Part shown: piece after piece, positions 26,099 through 34,469 of the stretch
How the letters are laid out: the number at the start of each line of letters is the position of its first letter
Position numbering within the stretch: position 1 is the stretch's first letter
The notes under the pieces: generated by a model
The model's input: the letters and a program-made list of their open reading frames with translations, nothing else
Databases searched by the model: none
Told to the model about the DNA's origin: nothing
NCBI RefSeq assembly: GCF_000226955.1
Contig: NZ_AGFU01000034.1
Location: forward strand, 1-64,000
From: Sphingomonas elodea ATCC 31461
Lineage (GTDB): Bacteria > Pseudomonadota > Alphaproteobacteria > Sphingomonadales > Sphingomonadaceae
Reading direction: 5' to 3'
DNA length: 64,000 nucleotides
Made by a program: the position numbers and the translations under genes

Positions 26099-26355
26099 TG
26101 GGGCTGACCATGCTCTATTTCGCCTGGGTGCGCGAACGGGTGGGGGCCGGCGAGGAGCGGGTCGATCCGCCCGAAGGCGTGCAGACCGTGGCCGGGCTGA
26201 TCGAGTGGCTTTCGGCGCGCAGCGACGGCCACGCCGCCGCCTTCGCCGCGCCGTCCAGGCTGCGCGCGGCGATCGACCAGCGCTTCGTGCCGCTGGATGC
26301 GGCGCTGAACGGCGCCCGCGAGGTCGCGATCTTTCCCCCGGTGACCGGCGGATGA
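26098..26355 (+). CDS. moaD: Molybdopterin synthase small subunit MoaD
   Basis: This 85-residue ubiquitin-like sulfur carrier ends in VTGG; the terminal glycine is thiocarboxylated and donates sulfur to precursor Z when bound to MoaE. The body has the MoaD strand LYFAWVRERVG and REVAIFPPVTGG. The start overlaps the pgsA stop, and its own stop overlaps moaE (ATGA), which shows tight coupling. Molybdenum cofactor is needed by the nitrate reductase encoded at 40388. Confidence 0.95.
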   Translation: MGLTMLYFAWVRERVGAGEERVDPPEGVQTVAGLIEWLSARSDGHAAAFAAPSRLRAAIDQRFVPLDAALNGAREVAIFPPVTGG

Positions 26356-26789
26356 TCCGCGTCTCGGTCGATCCCGCGCCGATCGCGCTGGGCGTTGAAG
26401 TCGCCGCGCTGGAAGAGGGCGGGGCGGGCGGCGTCGCCACCTTCACCGGCGTGGTGCGGACCGACGACGGCGTCGAGGCGCTGGAGCTGGAGCATTATCC
26501 CGGCATGACCGAGGCGGCGTTGTGTGCGCTGGCCGAGGCGGCGGTGGCGCGCTGGAACCTGCTCGGCGTTTCCATCGTCCACCGCGTCGGGCGGATGACG
26601 GCGGGCGAACGGATCGTGTTCGTCGGCACCGCCGCCGCGCATCGGCGCGAGGCGCTGGATTCCTGCGCCTATCTGATCGACCGGCTGAAGACCGACGCGC
26701 CGTTCTGGAAGCGCGAATGGCTGGCCGGCGGCACGCGCTGGGTAGAGCCGCGCGCGGGCGACGAAGAGGCGGCGGCGGTCTGGTCCTAG
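26352..26789 (+). CDS. moaE: Molybdopterin synthase large subunit MoaE
   Basis: This 145-residue catalytic subunit inserts two sulfurs into precursor Z to form molybdopterin. Landmarks are GGVATFTGVVR, LELEHYPGMTEAAL, VSIVHRVGRMTAGE, the RREALDSCAYLIDRLKTDAPFWKRE segment with the conserved active-site lysines, and the final WVEP. The ATG overlaps the moaD TGA. Complete. Confidence 0.96.
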   Translation: MIRVSVDPAPIALGVEVAALEEGGAGGVATFTGVVRTDDGVEALELEHYPGMTEAALCALAEAAVARWNLLGVSIVHRVGRMTAGERIVFVGTAAAHRREALDSCAYLIDRLKTDAPFWKREWLAGGTRWVEPRAGDEEAAAVWS

Positions 26790-26835
26790 CCGGGCGAACC
26801 ACCGGGCGCGCGCCGCAGGCAGTTGACGCTCGGCA

Positions 26836-26858
26836 AAATATGTCAGAGTAATCCGCGA
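26836..26858 (+). promoter_or_regulatory. Candidate operator copy A of the arabinan locus
   Basis: AAATATGTCAGAGTAATCCG lies about 95-115 bases upstream of the first GH43 gene. The core GTCAGAGTAAT recurs exactly at 28204-28214, and close variants lie at 28132-28152 and (inverted) 28031-28052, all before the arabinan receptor gene. The consensus is roughly AAATATG(T/C)C-GA-TAATC. The cognate regulator is unknown. Confidence 0.55.
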
Positions 26859-26951
26859 AACAACCGGCCTGGCGGGACGGGGCAAGGGCATGCGCGCGCC
26901 GCAATGCACCCCCTGCGCCCCGCCGGTGGCCGAACCAAGGCGGAGGACCTG

Positions 26952-27986
26952 ATGCTTACTCGACGCTTTTTCCTGGCCGGTGCCGCGGCCGCTTCGGCGA
27001 CGCCCGCGCTGGCCCGGGTCTCCGCCGTGCCGACGATCGTCAACCCGGTGGTGCGCCAGCGCGCCGACGCGCAGGTGTTCCGCCACACCGATGGCTGGTA
27101 TTACCTGACCGGATCGGTGCCCGAATATGACCGGCTCGTCCTGCGCCGGTCGAAGACGCTCGCCGGGCTCGCCACCGCGCAGGAGCGGGTGCTGTGGCGG
27201 CACCAGGCGAGCGGGCCGATGTCCGGCTTCCTCTGGGCGCCGGAGCTGCATCGGATCGACGGCAAATGGGTGATGTATTTCGCCGCAGGCCCCAGCGGGG
27301 GCGGCGAGGACGTGTTCCGCATCCGCACCTATGCGGTGGTGTGCGACGGGCCCGATCCGATGACCGGCAGCTGGTCGGTGCTCGGCCAGCTGCAGACGCC
27401 GTGGGATTCGTTCAACCTCGATTCGACCAGCTTCGTCCACAAGGGCCGGCGCTATCTCGCCTGGGCGCAGCGCGAGCCGGGGATCGAGACCAACTCGAAC
27501 CTGTATCTCGCGCCGCTCGCCACGCCGCTGACGCTGGCGGCGCCGCCGGTGCGCCTGTCCGTGCCGACGCTGGACTGGGAGATCCAGGGGTACAAGGTGA
27601 ACGAGGCGCCGGCGGTGCTTGCCCGCAACGGCAGGCTGTTCATGACCTATTCGGCGAGCGCCACCGATGCGCGCTACTGCATGGGGATGCTCAGCTGCCG
27701 CGCGGATGCCGATCTGATGGAGGCGGCAAACTGGTCGAAATCGCCGGTGCCGGTATTCCAGACCTCGGCCGAGCACCGGATTTTCGGCCCGGGGCACAAC
27801 AGCTTCACGGTCGACGAGCGCGGCCGCGACGTGCTGGTCTACCACGCCCGCGACTATGCCGAGATCAAGGGCGATCCGCTGTTCGATCCCAACCGCCACA
27901 CCCGCATGCAGTATTTCCGCTACGCTGCCGACGGCACGCCGATCTTCGGTCCGCCGGTGGCGAACGGTCCGCTCCGCCGGATCTGA
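26952..27986 (+). CDS. Exported GH43 glycoside hydrolase (arabinosidase-like)
   Basis: This 344-residue five-bladed beta-propeller hydrolase starts at MLTRRFFLAGAAAAS, a twin-arginine-like signal that suggests Tat export. GH43 landmarks are the catalytic base region RADAQVFRHTDGWYYLTGS, FLWAPELHRIDGKWVMYFAAG, the acid glutamate in KVNEAPAVLARNGRLFMTYSAS, and FGPGHNSFTVDERG. GGAGG precedes the ATG. It lies upstream of a TonB receptor and a second GH43, and shares an upstream motif with the receptor, so an arabinan- or arabinoxylan-trimming exo-enzyme is likely. Exact linkage is inferred. Confidence 0.88.
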   Translation: MLTRRFFLAGAAAASATPALARVSAVPTIVNPVVRQRADAQVFRHTDGWYYLTGSVPEYDRLVLRRSKTLAGLATAQERVLWRHQASGPMSGFLWAPELHRIDGKWVMYFAAGPSGGGEDVFRIRTYAVVCDGPDPMTGSWSVLGQLQTPWDSFNLDSTSFVHKGRRYLAWAQREPGIETNSNLYLAPLATPLTLAAPPVRLSVPTLDWEIQGYKVNEAPAVLARNGRLFMTYSASATDARYCMGMLSCRADADLMEAANWSKSPVPVFQTSAEHRIFGPGHNSFTVDERGRDVLVYHARDYAEIKGDPLFDPNRHTRMQYFRYAADGTPIFGPPVANGPLRRI

Positions 27987-28030
27987 TGCGCCCGAGGTGC
28001 ACCCCGGCACGGTCGCCGTGCGGGGTGTTT

Positions 28031-28216
28031 GCGCATATTAGTCGGATAAATAGAGACGGCACTTTGGGAAGGCGCGCGGCTGCCCAGTCGAGTCGCTCTC
28101 TGAATGTGACCGTTTTGCAACGCTATTCCGGAAATATGCCTGACTAATCCGGCCGGCGCTTCCGCATCCGCTTGCGGCCGGCCCATTTCCTGATAGGTAA
28201 AAGTCAGAGTAATGAG
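28031..28216 (+). promoter_or_regulatory. Candidate operator cluster (copies B, C, D) before the arabinan receptor
   Basis: Within the 281-base gap between the GH43 gene and the receptor gene are three variants of the motif seen at 26836: inverted at 28031-28052 (CATATTAGTCGGATAAATAG), direct at 28132-28152 (AAATATGCCTGACTAATCCG) and direct at 28196-28216 (AAAGTCAGAGTAATGAGC). The copies lie about 50-235 bases from the receptor start. Repetition and position suggest a regulated promoter. Confidence 0.55.
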
Positions 28217-28267
28217 CGCCGAGAGAGCGCCGTCTCACCAAACCTTCAGTCGTGGGGAGGATACCGG

Positions 28268-31099
28268 ATGGTATCGAAATTGCTGTTTCTGGCGTCGGTT
28301 TCCGTAGCGTCGATCGCGGTCGGCGGACAGGCCGAAGCCCAGACCAATCCTGCCGTTTCCGATGGTGCGCAGGATGCGGTCGCCGACGAGATCGTCGTCA
28401 CCGGCGTTCGCGCCTCGATCGTCGGCGCGATCAACCGTCGCCGCGAATCGACCCAGATCGTCGATTCGATCGTGGCCGAGGATGTCGGCAAATTGCCCGA
28501 CAACAACGTGGTCGAGGCGCTCCAGCGCGTCACCGGCGTCCAGGTGACCGATCGCGGGCAGGGCGAGGCGGCGGGCATCCAGATCCGCGGCCTGCCCGAT
28601 GCGCTGACCACGCTCAACGGCCGCAACGTGTTCACCGCCGCCGGCCAGGCGTTCACCCTGCAGGACGTTTCCGCCAACCTGATCAAGCGGGTGGACGTGT
28701 ACAAGACCCGCGCCGCCGACCAGATCGAGACCGGGCTTGCCGGCCAGGTCGATGTGGTGACGCGGCGCCCGTTCGATTTCAAGGGGTTCGCCGTGTCGGC
28801 GCTGGTTCGCGGGATCTACGACCAGGAAGCCGACAAGATCAATCCGAACGCGGCGCTGCTGCTCAGCGATCGCTGGGAAACCGGGATCGGCGATGTCGGC
28901 CTGCTGGTGAACGGCAGCTATACCCGCTCGAAATTCCGCACCATGTCGACCACGGCGGGCGCGTTCGTGCCCTTCGCGACGCTCACGCCGCCGGCGGGCA
29001 CCGGCCTTGCCGGCTTCCAGCGCATCTTTCCCGCGGCGACCGATCCGAGGACGGGGGCATTCCTTTCCGGCCCCGGCGTGGGCGACTGGAAGGTCGGGGC
29101 CGAGACGGGGCTGCCGACCGCGCCGGGTTCGACCCTGCCGGTGAACGGCATCGCCACGCCCTACTGGCTGTCGCGCGATGCGGTGTTCAGCTCCGACCTG
29201 TACGGCAAGCGCGAGCGCCCCTCGGTGAACGCGGCCTTCCAATGGGCGCCGAACAGCAGCTCGGTCTATACGGCGGAAGTCTTCTATGCGGGCTTCCGGG
29301 GCGAAACCTATAACAGCCTGCAGTTCAGCTTCGTCGATTTCTGGGCGAACCCGCAGGCGCCGTCGCTGTACGACGGCACCAACATCGTGAAGTCCCGGGT
29401 CGCCAACAGCGTCTACGGCTTCAACAGCGGCGACTATACCCGCAGCCAGACCGACAGCTTCGTCTATGCGCTGAACGGCAAATGGGATCTGGGCAGCCGC
29501 GGCGGCATCGTCGCCGACGTCGCCTACCAGACGAGCAAGTACAAGACCGCCTTCTTCGCGATGCGCACCGACCGGGTGGCGAACCAGATCACGACGGACT
29601 TCAACGCCGGCGGCGGCATCCCCTCCTACCATTTCGACAATGACGCAGCCCTTGCCGATCCGAGCGTGTGGAACGTCGCCCAGCTGTACGACAACGAGAA
29701 TCGCGACAAGGGCAGCGCCGTCACGGCGATGCTCGACGGCCATTATGGCTGGGACGAGGGCTTCCTTCGCCAGATCAAGGCGGGCTTCCGCTTCGATGCG
29801 CGCAAGGCTTCCAGCGACGTGCGCACCGCCGATGCGGCGCCGCTGGGCCGGCCGCTGTCCAGCCTGCCGGCAGGGGCGAGCTTCACCAATTCGGACTTCT
29901 TCGAAGGCCGCGGCGACGTGCCGACCAGCTGGGTGACGGCGAACGGCTATTACAACTATGCCCATGCCGACGAGATTCGCCGGCTCTACGGCCTCAAGAC
30001 CTCGGAACAGCTGACGCTGACCCGCGTGTTCGACGTCGAGGAAAAGACCACGGCGGCCTATGTCCAGGCCGACGGGCAGCTGATGATCCTGGGCCGCGCG
30101 CTGAACCTGCAGGGCGGGGTGCGCTATGTGGCGGTGGATACCGATGCGGTGTTCGTCGACCGGTTCAACAACGGCGCCGTCTCGCGCGCATCGCCGGGTT
30201 CGGACCGGTTCCTCGCCAGCTTCACCGCACGCTACGAGATCACCCCCAAGCTGCGCGCGCGGTTCAACTATGGCGAGACGCTGCGGCGCCCGAACTTCGG
30301 GGACATCAACCCGAACTTCTCGCTCACCGGCGACCTGACCAATGTCGGCTATGGCAGCGGCTCGGCCGGCACCGCCAATCTCCAGCCGACCACGTCGAAG
30401 AACTATGACGCGGCGCTGGAATGGTATTTCGGCCGCAACAGCGCGATCACCGTCACCGGGTTCCGCCGCGACATCCAGGGCCTGGTTGTGCCGGTGAGCC
30501 AGCTGGAGTTCATTCCGAACAACGGCATCGTCGCGGGCGCGACCAACAATTTCGTGATCAGCCGCCCGGCCAATGCCTCGAACGGCGTGCTGAAGGGCCT
30601 GGAAGTGGGGCTCACCTACTTCCCGACCTATCTGCCGTCCTTCCTCGACGGCCTGGGCTTCCAGGGCAGCCTGACGGTGCTGGACTCGAGCCAGAACGTC
30701 CCGATCTACGACAATGCCGGCAAGCAGATCGGCGAGCAGCAATCGAGCTTCTTCGGCGTATCGGACTTCTCGTACAACGCCACGCTGGCCTATGACCACG
30801 GGCCGATCGGCGCGCGGCTTTCCTATGTGTACCGCAACGCCTGGCAGGTGCGGAACGAGGCGCGCCTGTTCGCCAACCCGCTGGGCGTATGGCGCCGGGC
30901 GGAGGCGAGCCTCGACCTCCAGCTGACCGCGCGGATCACCGATCGCCTGGGCCTGACCTTCGATGCGGTGAACCTCACCCGCACCAAGCAGCAGGAATAT
31001 TACCGGTTCGGCAGTGTCGGCGACAAGGATCGCTTCAACCTCGGCACGGTGCTGATCCCGCGAACCTTCGCGATCGGCGCGCGCTACAGCTTCAACTGA
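28268..31099 (+). CDS. TonB-dependent outer-membrane receptor (arabinan locus)
   Basis: This 943-residue receptor has a signal peptide (LLFLASVSVASIAVGGQAEAQ), the segment ADEIVVTGVRASIVGAINRRR, a plug domain (DSIVAEDVGKLPDNNVVEALQ, VTGVQVTDRGQGEAAGIQIRG, DQIETGLAGQVDVVTRRPF) and a large beta-barrel ending VLIPRTFAIGARYSFN with the terminal aromatic of outer-membrane proteins. The start is the ATG at 28268 behind GGGAGG. Flanked by two GH43 genes on the same strand, it probably imports arabino-oligosaccharides. Substrate is inferred from neighbours. Confidence 0.94.
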   Translation: MVSKLLFLASVSVASIAVGGQAEAQTNPAVSDGAQDAVADEIVVTGVRASIVGAINRRRESTQIVDSIVAEDVGKLPDNNVVEALQRVTGVQVTDRGQGEAAGIQIRGLPDALTTLNGRNVFTAAGQAFTLQDVSANLIKRVDVYKTRAADQIETGLAGQVDVVTRRPFDFKGFAVSALVRGIYDQEADKINPNAALLLSDRWETGIGDVGLLVNGSYTRSKFRTMSTTAGAFVPFATLTPPAGTGLAGFQRIFPAATDPRTGAFLSGPGVGDWKVGAETGLPTAPGSTLPVNGIATPYWLSRDAVFSSDLYGKRERPSVNAAFQWAPNSSSVYTAEVFYAGFRGETYNSLQFSFVDFWANPQAPSLYDGTNIVKSRVANSVYGFNSGDYTRSQTDSFVYALNGKWDLGSRGGIVADVAYQTSKYKTAFFAMRTDRVANQITTDFNAGGGIPSYHFDNDAALADPSVWNVAQLYDNENRDKGSAVTAMLDGHYGWDEGFLRQIKAGFRFDARKASSDVRTADAAPLGRPLSSLPAGASFTNSDFFEGRGDVPTSWVTANGYYNYAHADEIRRLYGLKTSEQLTLTRVFDVEEKTTAAYVQADGQLMILGRALNLQGGVRYVAVDTDAVFVDRFNNGAVSRASPGSDRFLASFTARYEITPKLRARFNYGETLRRPNFGDINPNFSLTGDLTNVGYGSGSAGTANLQPTTSKNYDAALEWYFGRNSAITVTGFRRDIQGLVVPVSQLEFIPNNGIVAGATNNFVISRPANASNGVLKGLEVGLTYFPTYLPSFLDGLGFQGSLTVLDSSQNVPIYDNAGKQIGEQQSSFFGVSDFSYNATLAYDHGPIGARLSYVYRNAWQVRNEARLFANPLGVWRRAEASLDLQLTARITDRLGLTFDAVNLTRTKQQEYYRFGSVGDKDRFNLGTVLIPRTFAIGARYSFN

Positions 31100-31155
31100 C
31101 CTCTTCGCGGGCGGGCCCAAGGGTCCGCCCGCTTCGCATTCGGAAGGAATTGCCC

Positions 31156-32244
31156 GTGAAGCGCATCCCGTCGCTCGCGTTGCTGCTGCTCGCCTCCGCC
31201 TGTGGCGGCAACGACAGCCCGCCCGCTGCCTCGCTTGTCGTCGTGCCGACGCCGACGCCGACGCCCAGCCCGACCCCAACGCCCAGCCCGTCGCCCACCG
31301 CCAGTCCGACGCCCGTCTCGATCGCGCTGAGCGGCGCGGTGAGCCCGGTCCATGATCCTTCCGTGCTGAAGGACGGCAGCACCTATTATCTGTTCACCAC
31401 CGGCAATGCCGGCGACCCCGAAGGCCTGCTGGCGCTCCGGACCTCGACCGACCTGCGCAGCTGGACCCTGCGCGGCGGCAGTTATCTCGCGCTGCCGGCA
31501 TGGGCGCGCACCGCCGTGCCGGGGGCCAACGGCATGTGGGCGCCGGACATCTCGAAGGCGGGCAGCCAGTACCGGCTCTATTATTCCGTCTCGACCTTCG
31601 GATCGAACCGCTCGGCGATCGGGCTCGCCACCGCGACGGTGATCGATCCCGCGGCACCGGCGGCGAACTGGGTGGACCAGGGGCCGGTGATCCAGTCGCA
31701 GAGCAGCGACGATTTCAACGCGATCGATCCCATGGCGTTCGGCGATGCCGACGGGCGATCCTGGCTGGTGTTCGGCAGTTTCTGGACCGGGATCAAGCTG
31801 ATCCGCATCGATCCCGCCACCGGCCTGCGGCTTGCCGGCGATGCGGCGCCGCGCGCCCTGGCGCAGCGGCCGTTCCCCGGCGCGGTGGAGGCGCCGTTCA
31901 TCCTCCGGCGCGGGGGATTCTATTATCTGTTCGTGTCGTTCGACTCCTGCTGCCAGGGGGCGGCGAGCACCTACAACACGGTGGTCGGCCGCGCCCCGGC
32001 GCCGGACGGGCCCTATGTCGACCGCGACGGCAGGGCGATGCTTCAGGGCGGCGGCACCGCGGTTCTCAGCAACGGGCAGGGCGACGGCAGCCGGTTCGTC
32101 GGGCGCGGCGGCGCATCGATCCTGCAGCAGAGCGACGGCGACTATATCGTCTACCACGCCTATGACCGGCAGCAGAACGGCGCGCCGACCCTGCAGATCC
32201 AGCCGCTCAGCTGGACCGCGGACGGCTGGCCGGTGGCAAGCTAG
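31156..32244 (+). CDS. Lipoprotein GH43 arabinan endo-1,5-alpha-L-arabinosidase
   Basis: This 362-residue enzyme starts at a GTG behind GGAAGGA. The lipobox LASAC at residues 13-17 marks a lipid-anchored protein, and a Pro-Thr/Ser-rich linker (residues about 30-60) holds the catalytic domain off the membrane. GH43 landmarks of endo-arabinanases are VHDPSVLKDGSTYYLFTTG, GANGMWAPDISK, DDFNAIDPMAFGDADG, GAVEAPFILRRGGFYYLF and SFDSCCQG. It would cut alpha-1,5-arabinan at the cell surface into pieces taken in by the receptor just upstream. Confidence 0.92.
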   Translation: MKRIPSLALLLLASACGGNDSPPAASLVVVPTPTPTPSPTPTPSPSPTASPTPVSIALSGAVSPVHDPSVLKDGSTYYLFTTGNAGDPEGLLALRTSTDLRSWTLRGGSYLALPAWARTAVPGANGMWAPDISKAGSQYRLYYSVSTFGSNRSAIGLATATVIDPAAPAANWVDQGPVIQSQSSDDFNAIDPMAFGDADGRSWLVFGSFWTGIKLIRIDPATGLRLAGDAAPRALAQRPFPGAVEAPFILRRGGFYYLFVSFDSCCQGAASTYNTVVGRAPAPDGPYVDRDGRAMLQGGGTAVLSNGQGDGSRFVGRGGASILQQSDGDYIVYHAYDRQQNGAPTLQIQPLSWTADGWPVAS

Positions 32245-32312
32245 GCCGGCGGCGCATTTGACGATCCGCGCCATTGCTGCCACCTCTTTTCGCGACTGCG
32301 AAAGGCGGGTGG

Positions 32313-32897
32313 GTGCGGATCGTCATTGTCGATGACAGCGGAGCGCGCGCGTCGGTCCTCGAAGAGGGCCTGCGCGAGGCGGGCTATGACGACATCCATT
32401 TCGTGCCGCCGCGCGGGGCGTTCGTCGCGCGGATCGAGCGCATGGCCCCCGACGTCGTACTGATGGACCTGGGCAGCCCCAGCCGCGACACGCTGGAGGA
32501 GATGCTGCTGGTCAGCCGCGCACTGGCCAAGCCGATCGCGATGTTCGTCGACCAGTCCGACGATTCGATGATCGGCGCGGCGATCGATGCGGGCGTTTCC
32601 GCCTATGTCGTGGACGGCCTGCGCAAGGACCGGGTGAAGCCGATCCTTGAACTGGCGGTGCGGCGGTTCACCGCCTTTTCCCGAATGCAGAGCGAACTGG
32701 ACGAGGCGCGCACCGCGCTCGCCAACCGCAAGACGATCGACAAGGCCAAGGCGATATTGATGGCGCAGCGCGGATTGAACGAGCCCGATGCCTATGCGCT
32801 GCTGCGCTCGACGGCGATGAACCAGGGGCGGCGGCTGGTCGACGTGGCCGAGGCGCTGATCACCGCGAGCAGCCTGCTCGGCGGAGGTGCGGCATGA
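32313..32897 (+). CDS. nasT: NasT, ANTAR-domain antitermination regulator of nitrate assimilation
   Basis: This 194-residue protein has an N-terminal pseudo-receiver domain (RIVIVDDSGARASVL, VVLMDLGSPSRDTLEEM) and a C-terminal ANTAR RNA-binding domain (ANRKTIDKAKAILMAQRGLNEPDAYALLRSTAMNQGRRLVDVA). In the known NasS-NasT system, NasS holds NasT until nitrate releases it, and NasT then binds paired hairpins in leader RNA and prevents termination. It starts at GTG 32313 behind an AAGGCGG-type site. Its stop overlaps the nasS ATG. Two matching leaders lie downstream at 34314 and 37412. Confidence 0.93.
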   Translation: MRIVIVDDSGARASVLEEGLREAGYDDIHFVPPRGAFVARIERMAPDVVLMDLGSPSRDTLEEMLLVSRALAKPIAMFVDQSDDSMIGAAIDAGVSAYVVDGLRKDRVKPILELAVRRFTAFSRMQSELDEARTALANRKTIDKAKAILMAQRGLNEPDAYALLRSTAMNQGRRLVDVAEALITASSLLGGGAA

Positions 32898-34105
32898 TCA
32901 CCGTGCGTGCCGCCTTTCTGCCGCTCACCGACAGCGCGGTGCTGGTTGCCGCGCGCGAGCAGGGCTTTGCCGAGGCGCAGGGCATCGATCTGGACCTGGT
33001 CCGCACCACCAGCTGGGCGACGCTGCGCGACCGGCTGGTCTATGGCCAGGTGCAGGCGGCGCAGATGCTGGCCCCGCTTGCCGTGGCGGTGACGCTGGGG
33101 CTGAGCCAGCAGCCGGCGGCGCTCTCCGCGCCGTTCAAGCTCAACAGCAACGGCAACATGCTGGTGATGTCGGGCGAGTTCGCGGCCGCGCTGGAGCAGG
33201 ACCTGCCGGCCCGGCTCGCCGATCCGCTGGGCACGGGGCATGACTTCGCCGCCGCGATCGGGCTGTTCAGGCGCAAGCCGATCATCGGGATCGTGCATCG
33301 CTTTTCGGGCCACGCGCTGATGCTGCGCTATTGGCTGGGCAGCGTCGGCGTCGATCCCGATCGCGACGTGGTGCTGCGGGTGCTGCCGCCCTCGTTGACG
33401 GTGGAGGCGATGCGGCTGGGCGAGATCGACGGGTTCATCGCCGGCGATCCCTGGCCGGCGGCTGCGATCGCGCACGGGCTGGCCGAGGCGGTGGCGATCG
33501 GCGCGCGCATCTGGCAGCGCGGGGTGGAAAAGGTGCTGGCGATGCGCACCGACTGGATGGAGTCGAACCCCGACACGGTCGATCGGCTGCTGGTGGCGCT
33601 GGCCCGGGCCGCGCGCTGGTGCGACGATCCGGCGAACCGCGGCGACCTGGCCGCGTTGCTGGCGCGTGAGACGTATGTCGGCGAACCGGCCGAGCTGATC
33701 GAGGCGGGGCTCGTCGGGGAACTGCTTCCCCGGCTGGAGGCCTCGGCGATCGAGCAGCCCGATTTCCTACTGTTCCACCGCGAGGCGACCGCCTTTCCGT
33801 GGCGCAGCCAGGCGCTGTGGATCTATTCCCAGCTCGTCCGCTGGCGCCAGGCCGAGCCGAGCGCCGCGGCGGAAGCGGCCGCCGGCGCGGTGTTCCGGCC
33901 CGACATCTACCGCCGCGCGCTCGGCGCCGCGGGCGAGCCGATGCCGGGCGCCAGCATGAAGCTGGAAGGCGCGGTGGGCACGCCTACCGGCGTCGGTGCC
34001 CATCGCGGCGCGCTGACGCTGGGGCCGGACCGATTCTTTGACGGCCGCGTCTTCGATCCGGATCGGCTGGAGGACTATCTTGCAGGGTTCTCCGGACCGC
34101 GTTGA
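32894..34105 (+). CDS. nasS: NasS, nitrate sensor (NrtA/CmpA-like)
   Basis: This 403-residue protein resembles NrtA/CmpA nitrate-binding proteins but has no signal peptide, as expected for the cytoplasmic sensor NasS. Visible family segments are AFLPLTDSAVLVAAREQGFAEAQGIDLDLV, YGQVQAAQMLAPLAVAVTLG, FRRKPIIGIVHRFSGHALMLRYWL, RLGEIDGFIAGDPWPAAA and FFDGRVFDPDRLEDYLAGF. It is translationally coupled to nasT. In nitrate or nitrite it is expected to let go of NasT, switching on the two transcripts downstream. Confidence 0.92.
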   Translation: MITVRAAFLPLTDSAVLVAAREQGFAEAQGIDLDLVRTTSWATLRDRLVYGQVQAAQMLAPLAVAVTLGLSQQPAALSAPFKLNSNGNMLVMSGEFAAALEQDLPARLADPLGTGHDFAAAIGLFRRKPIIGIVHRFSGHALMLRYWLGSVGVDPDRDVVLRVLPPSLTVEAMRLGEIDGFIAGDPWPAAAIAHGLAEAVAIGARIWQRGVEKVLAMRTDWMESNPDTVDRLLVALARAARWCDDPANRGDLAALLARETYVGEPAELIEAGLVGELLPRLEASAIEQPDFLLFHREATAFPWRSQALWIYSQLVRWRQAEPSAAAEAAAGAVFRPDIYRRALGAAGEPMPGASMKLEGAVGTPTGVGAHRGALTLGPDRFFDGRVFDPDRLEDYLAGFSGPR

Positions 34106-34189
34106 ACATCTTTAGTCCTTCCTCGTCGGAGGAGGGATTCCAGCCAGAACGCCCGTTGGTCTCGGTGAGACCTGCCCAACCCCGACTCC

Positions 34190-34228
34190 GCATCAGGTGA
34201 ACAGCGCCCCGCGGCGTTCACCTGATGC
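34190..34228 (+). other. Perfect 13-pair stem-loop downstream of nasS
   Basis: GCATCAGGTGAAC at 34190-34202 pairs perfectly with GTTCACCTGATGC at 34216-34228 around a GC-rich loop. No T-run follows, so it is not a standard terminator. Two further small dyads lie just upstream (34117-34136 and 34158-34172). They may mark the nasS mRNA end or protect the leader of the next operon. Confidence 0.6.
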
Positions 34229-34313
34229 GCCTGAAGGGGAGGGGCCTTACGTCGGGAACAACCCGCAACTTCGCGCTTGCAGCAAAAGCCAATCCGCGCA
34301 ATTATTCGCGAGT

Positions 34314-34366
34314 CGCGCAAGGAAGCGCGCCCATCGGGAGGGCACCCCAAGGCCGGGGCATCCCTC
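34314..34366 (+). ncRNA. Tandem ANTAR-target hairpins in the leader of the nitrate transporter operon
   Basis: Two hairpins with six-base loops stand eight bases apart. The first (34314-34329) is CGCGC-AAGGAA-GCGCG. The second (34338-34366) has a CCCC-AAGGCC-GGGG apex on a GAGGG/CCCTC lower stem. Both loops have A at position 1 and G at position 4, the known recognition rule for ANTAR proteins such as NasT. An intrinsic terminator begins 17 bases later. NasT binding here should favour read-through into the transporter gene. Confidence 0.88.
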
Positions 34367-34383
34367 TCCCTCTGAACGCAGCA

Positions 34384-34434
34384 AAGCCGCTGACCGGATT
34401 TCGCCTTCGCGAACGTCCGGCATGCGGCTTTTTT
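34384..34434 (+). terminator. Leader attenuator terminator before the nitrate transporter gene
   Basis: AAGCCGC and, inside it, CCGGA pair with TCCGG and GCGGCTT, followed by a T-run (34429-34434). It ends 35 bases upstream of the transporter ATG, so it must be bypassed for expression. With the two hairpins upstream it forms a NasT-controlled switch. Confidence 0.9.
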
Positions 34435-34469
34435 CTTGTCCTTTTCAGATCGGCATTGGGGACGTCATC

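Noticed and set aside
22009-28268. The LacI regulator as controller of the arabinan locus
   Set aside because: It is more than 4 kb away with unrelated genes between, and the shared motif at the arabinan genes does not have the central-CG palindrome usual for LacI operators.
28235-31279. Open frame of 1014 codons on the minus strand
   Set aside because: It lies antisense to the TonB receptor gene, its translation is low-complexity and rich in Arg/Ala/Gly/Glu, and no domain is recognisable. High GC leaves few stops in such frames.
32313-32897. NasT considered as an ordinary phosphorelay response regulator
   Set aside because: Its output is an ANTAR RNA-binding domain, there is no histidine kinase gene nearby, and coupling to NasS explains its control.
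34190-34228. Perfect stem-loop considered as the nasS terminator
   Set aside because: There is no T-run after the stem and the leader hairpins follow, so it was recorded only as a stem-loop.
34106-34330. Sigma-54 promoter (GG-N10-GC) for the nitrate operon
   Set aside because: No segment matched TGGCAC-N5-TTGCA well enough on reading both leaders.
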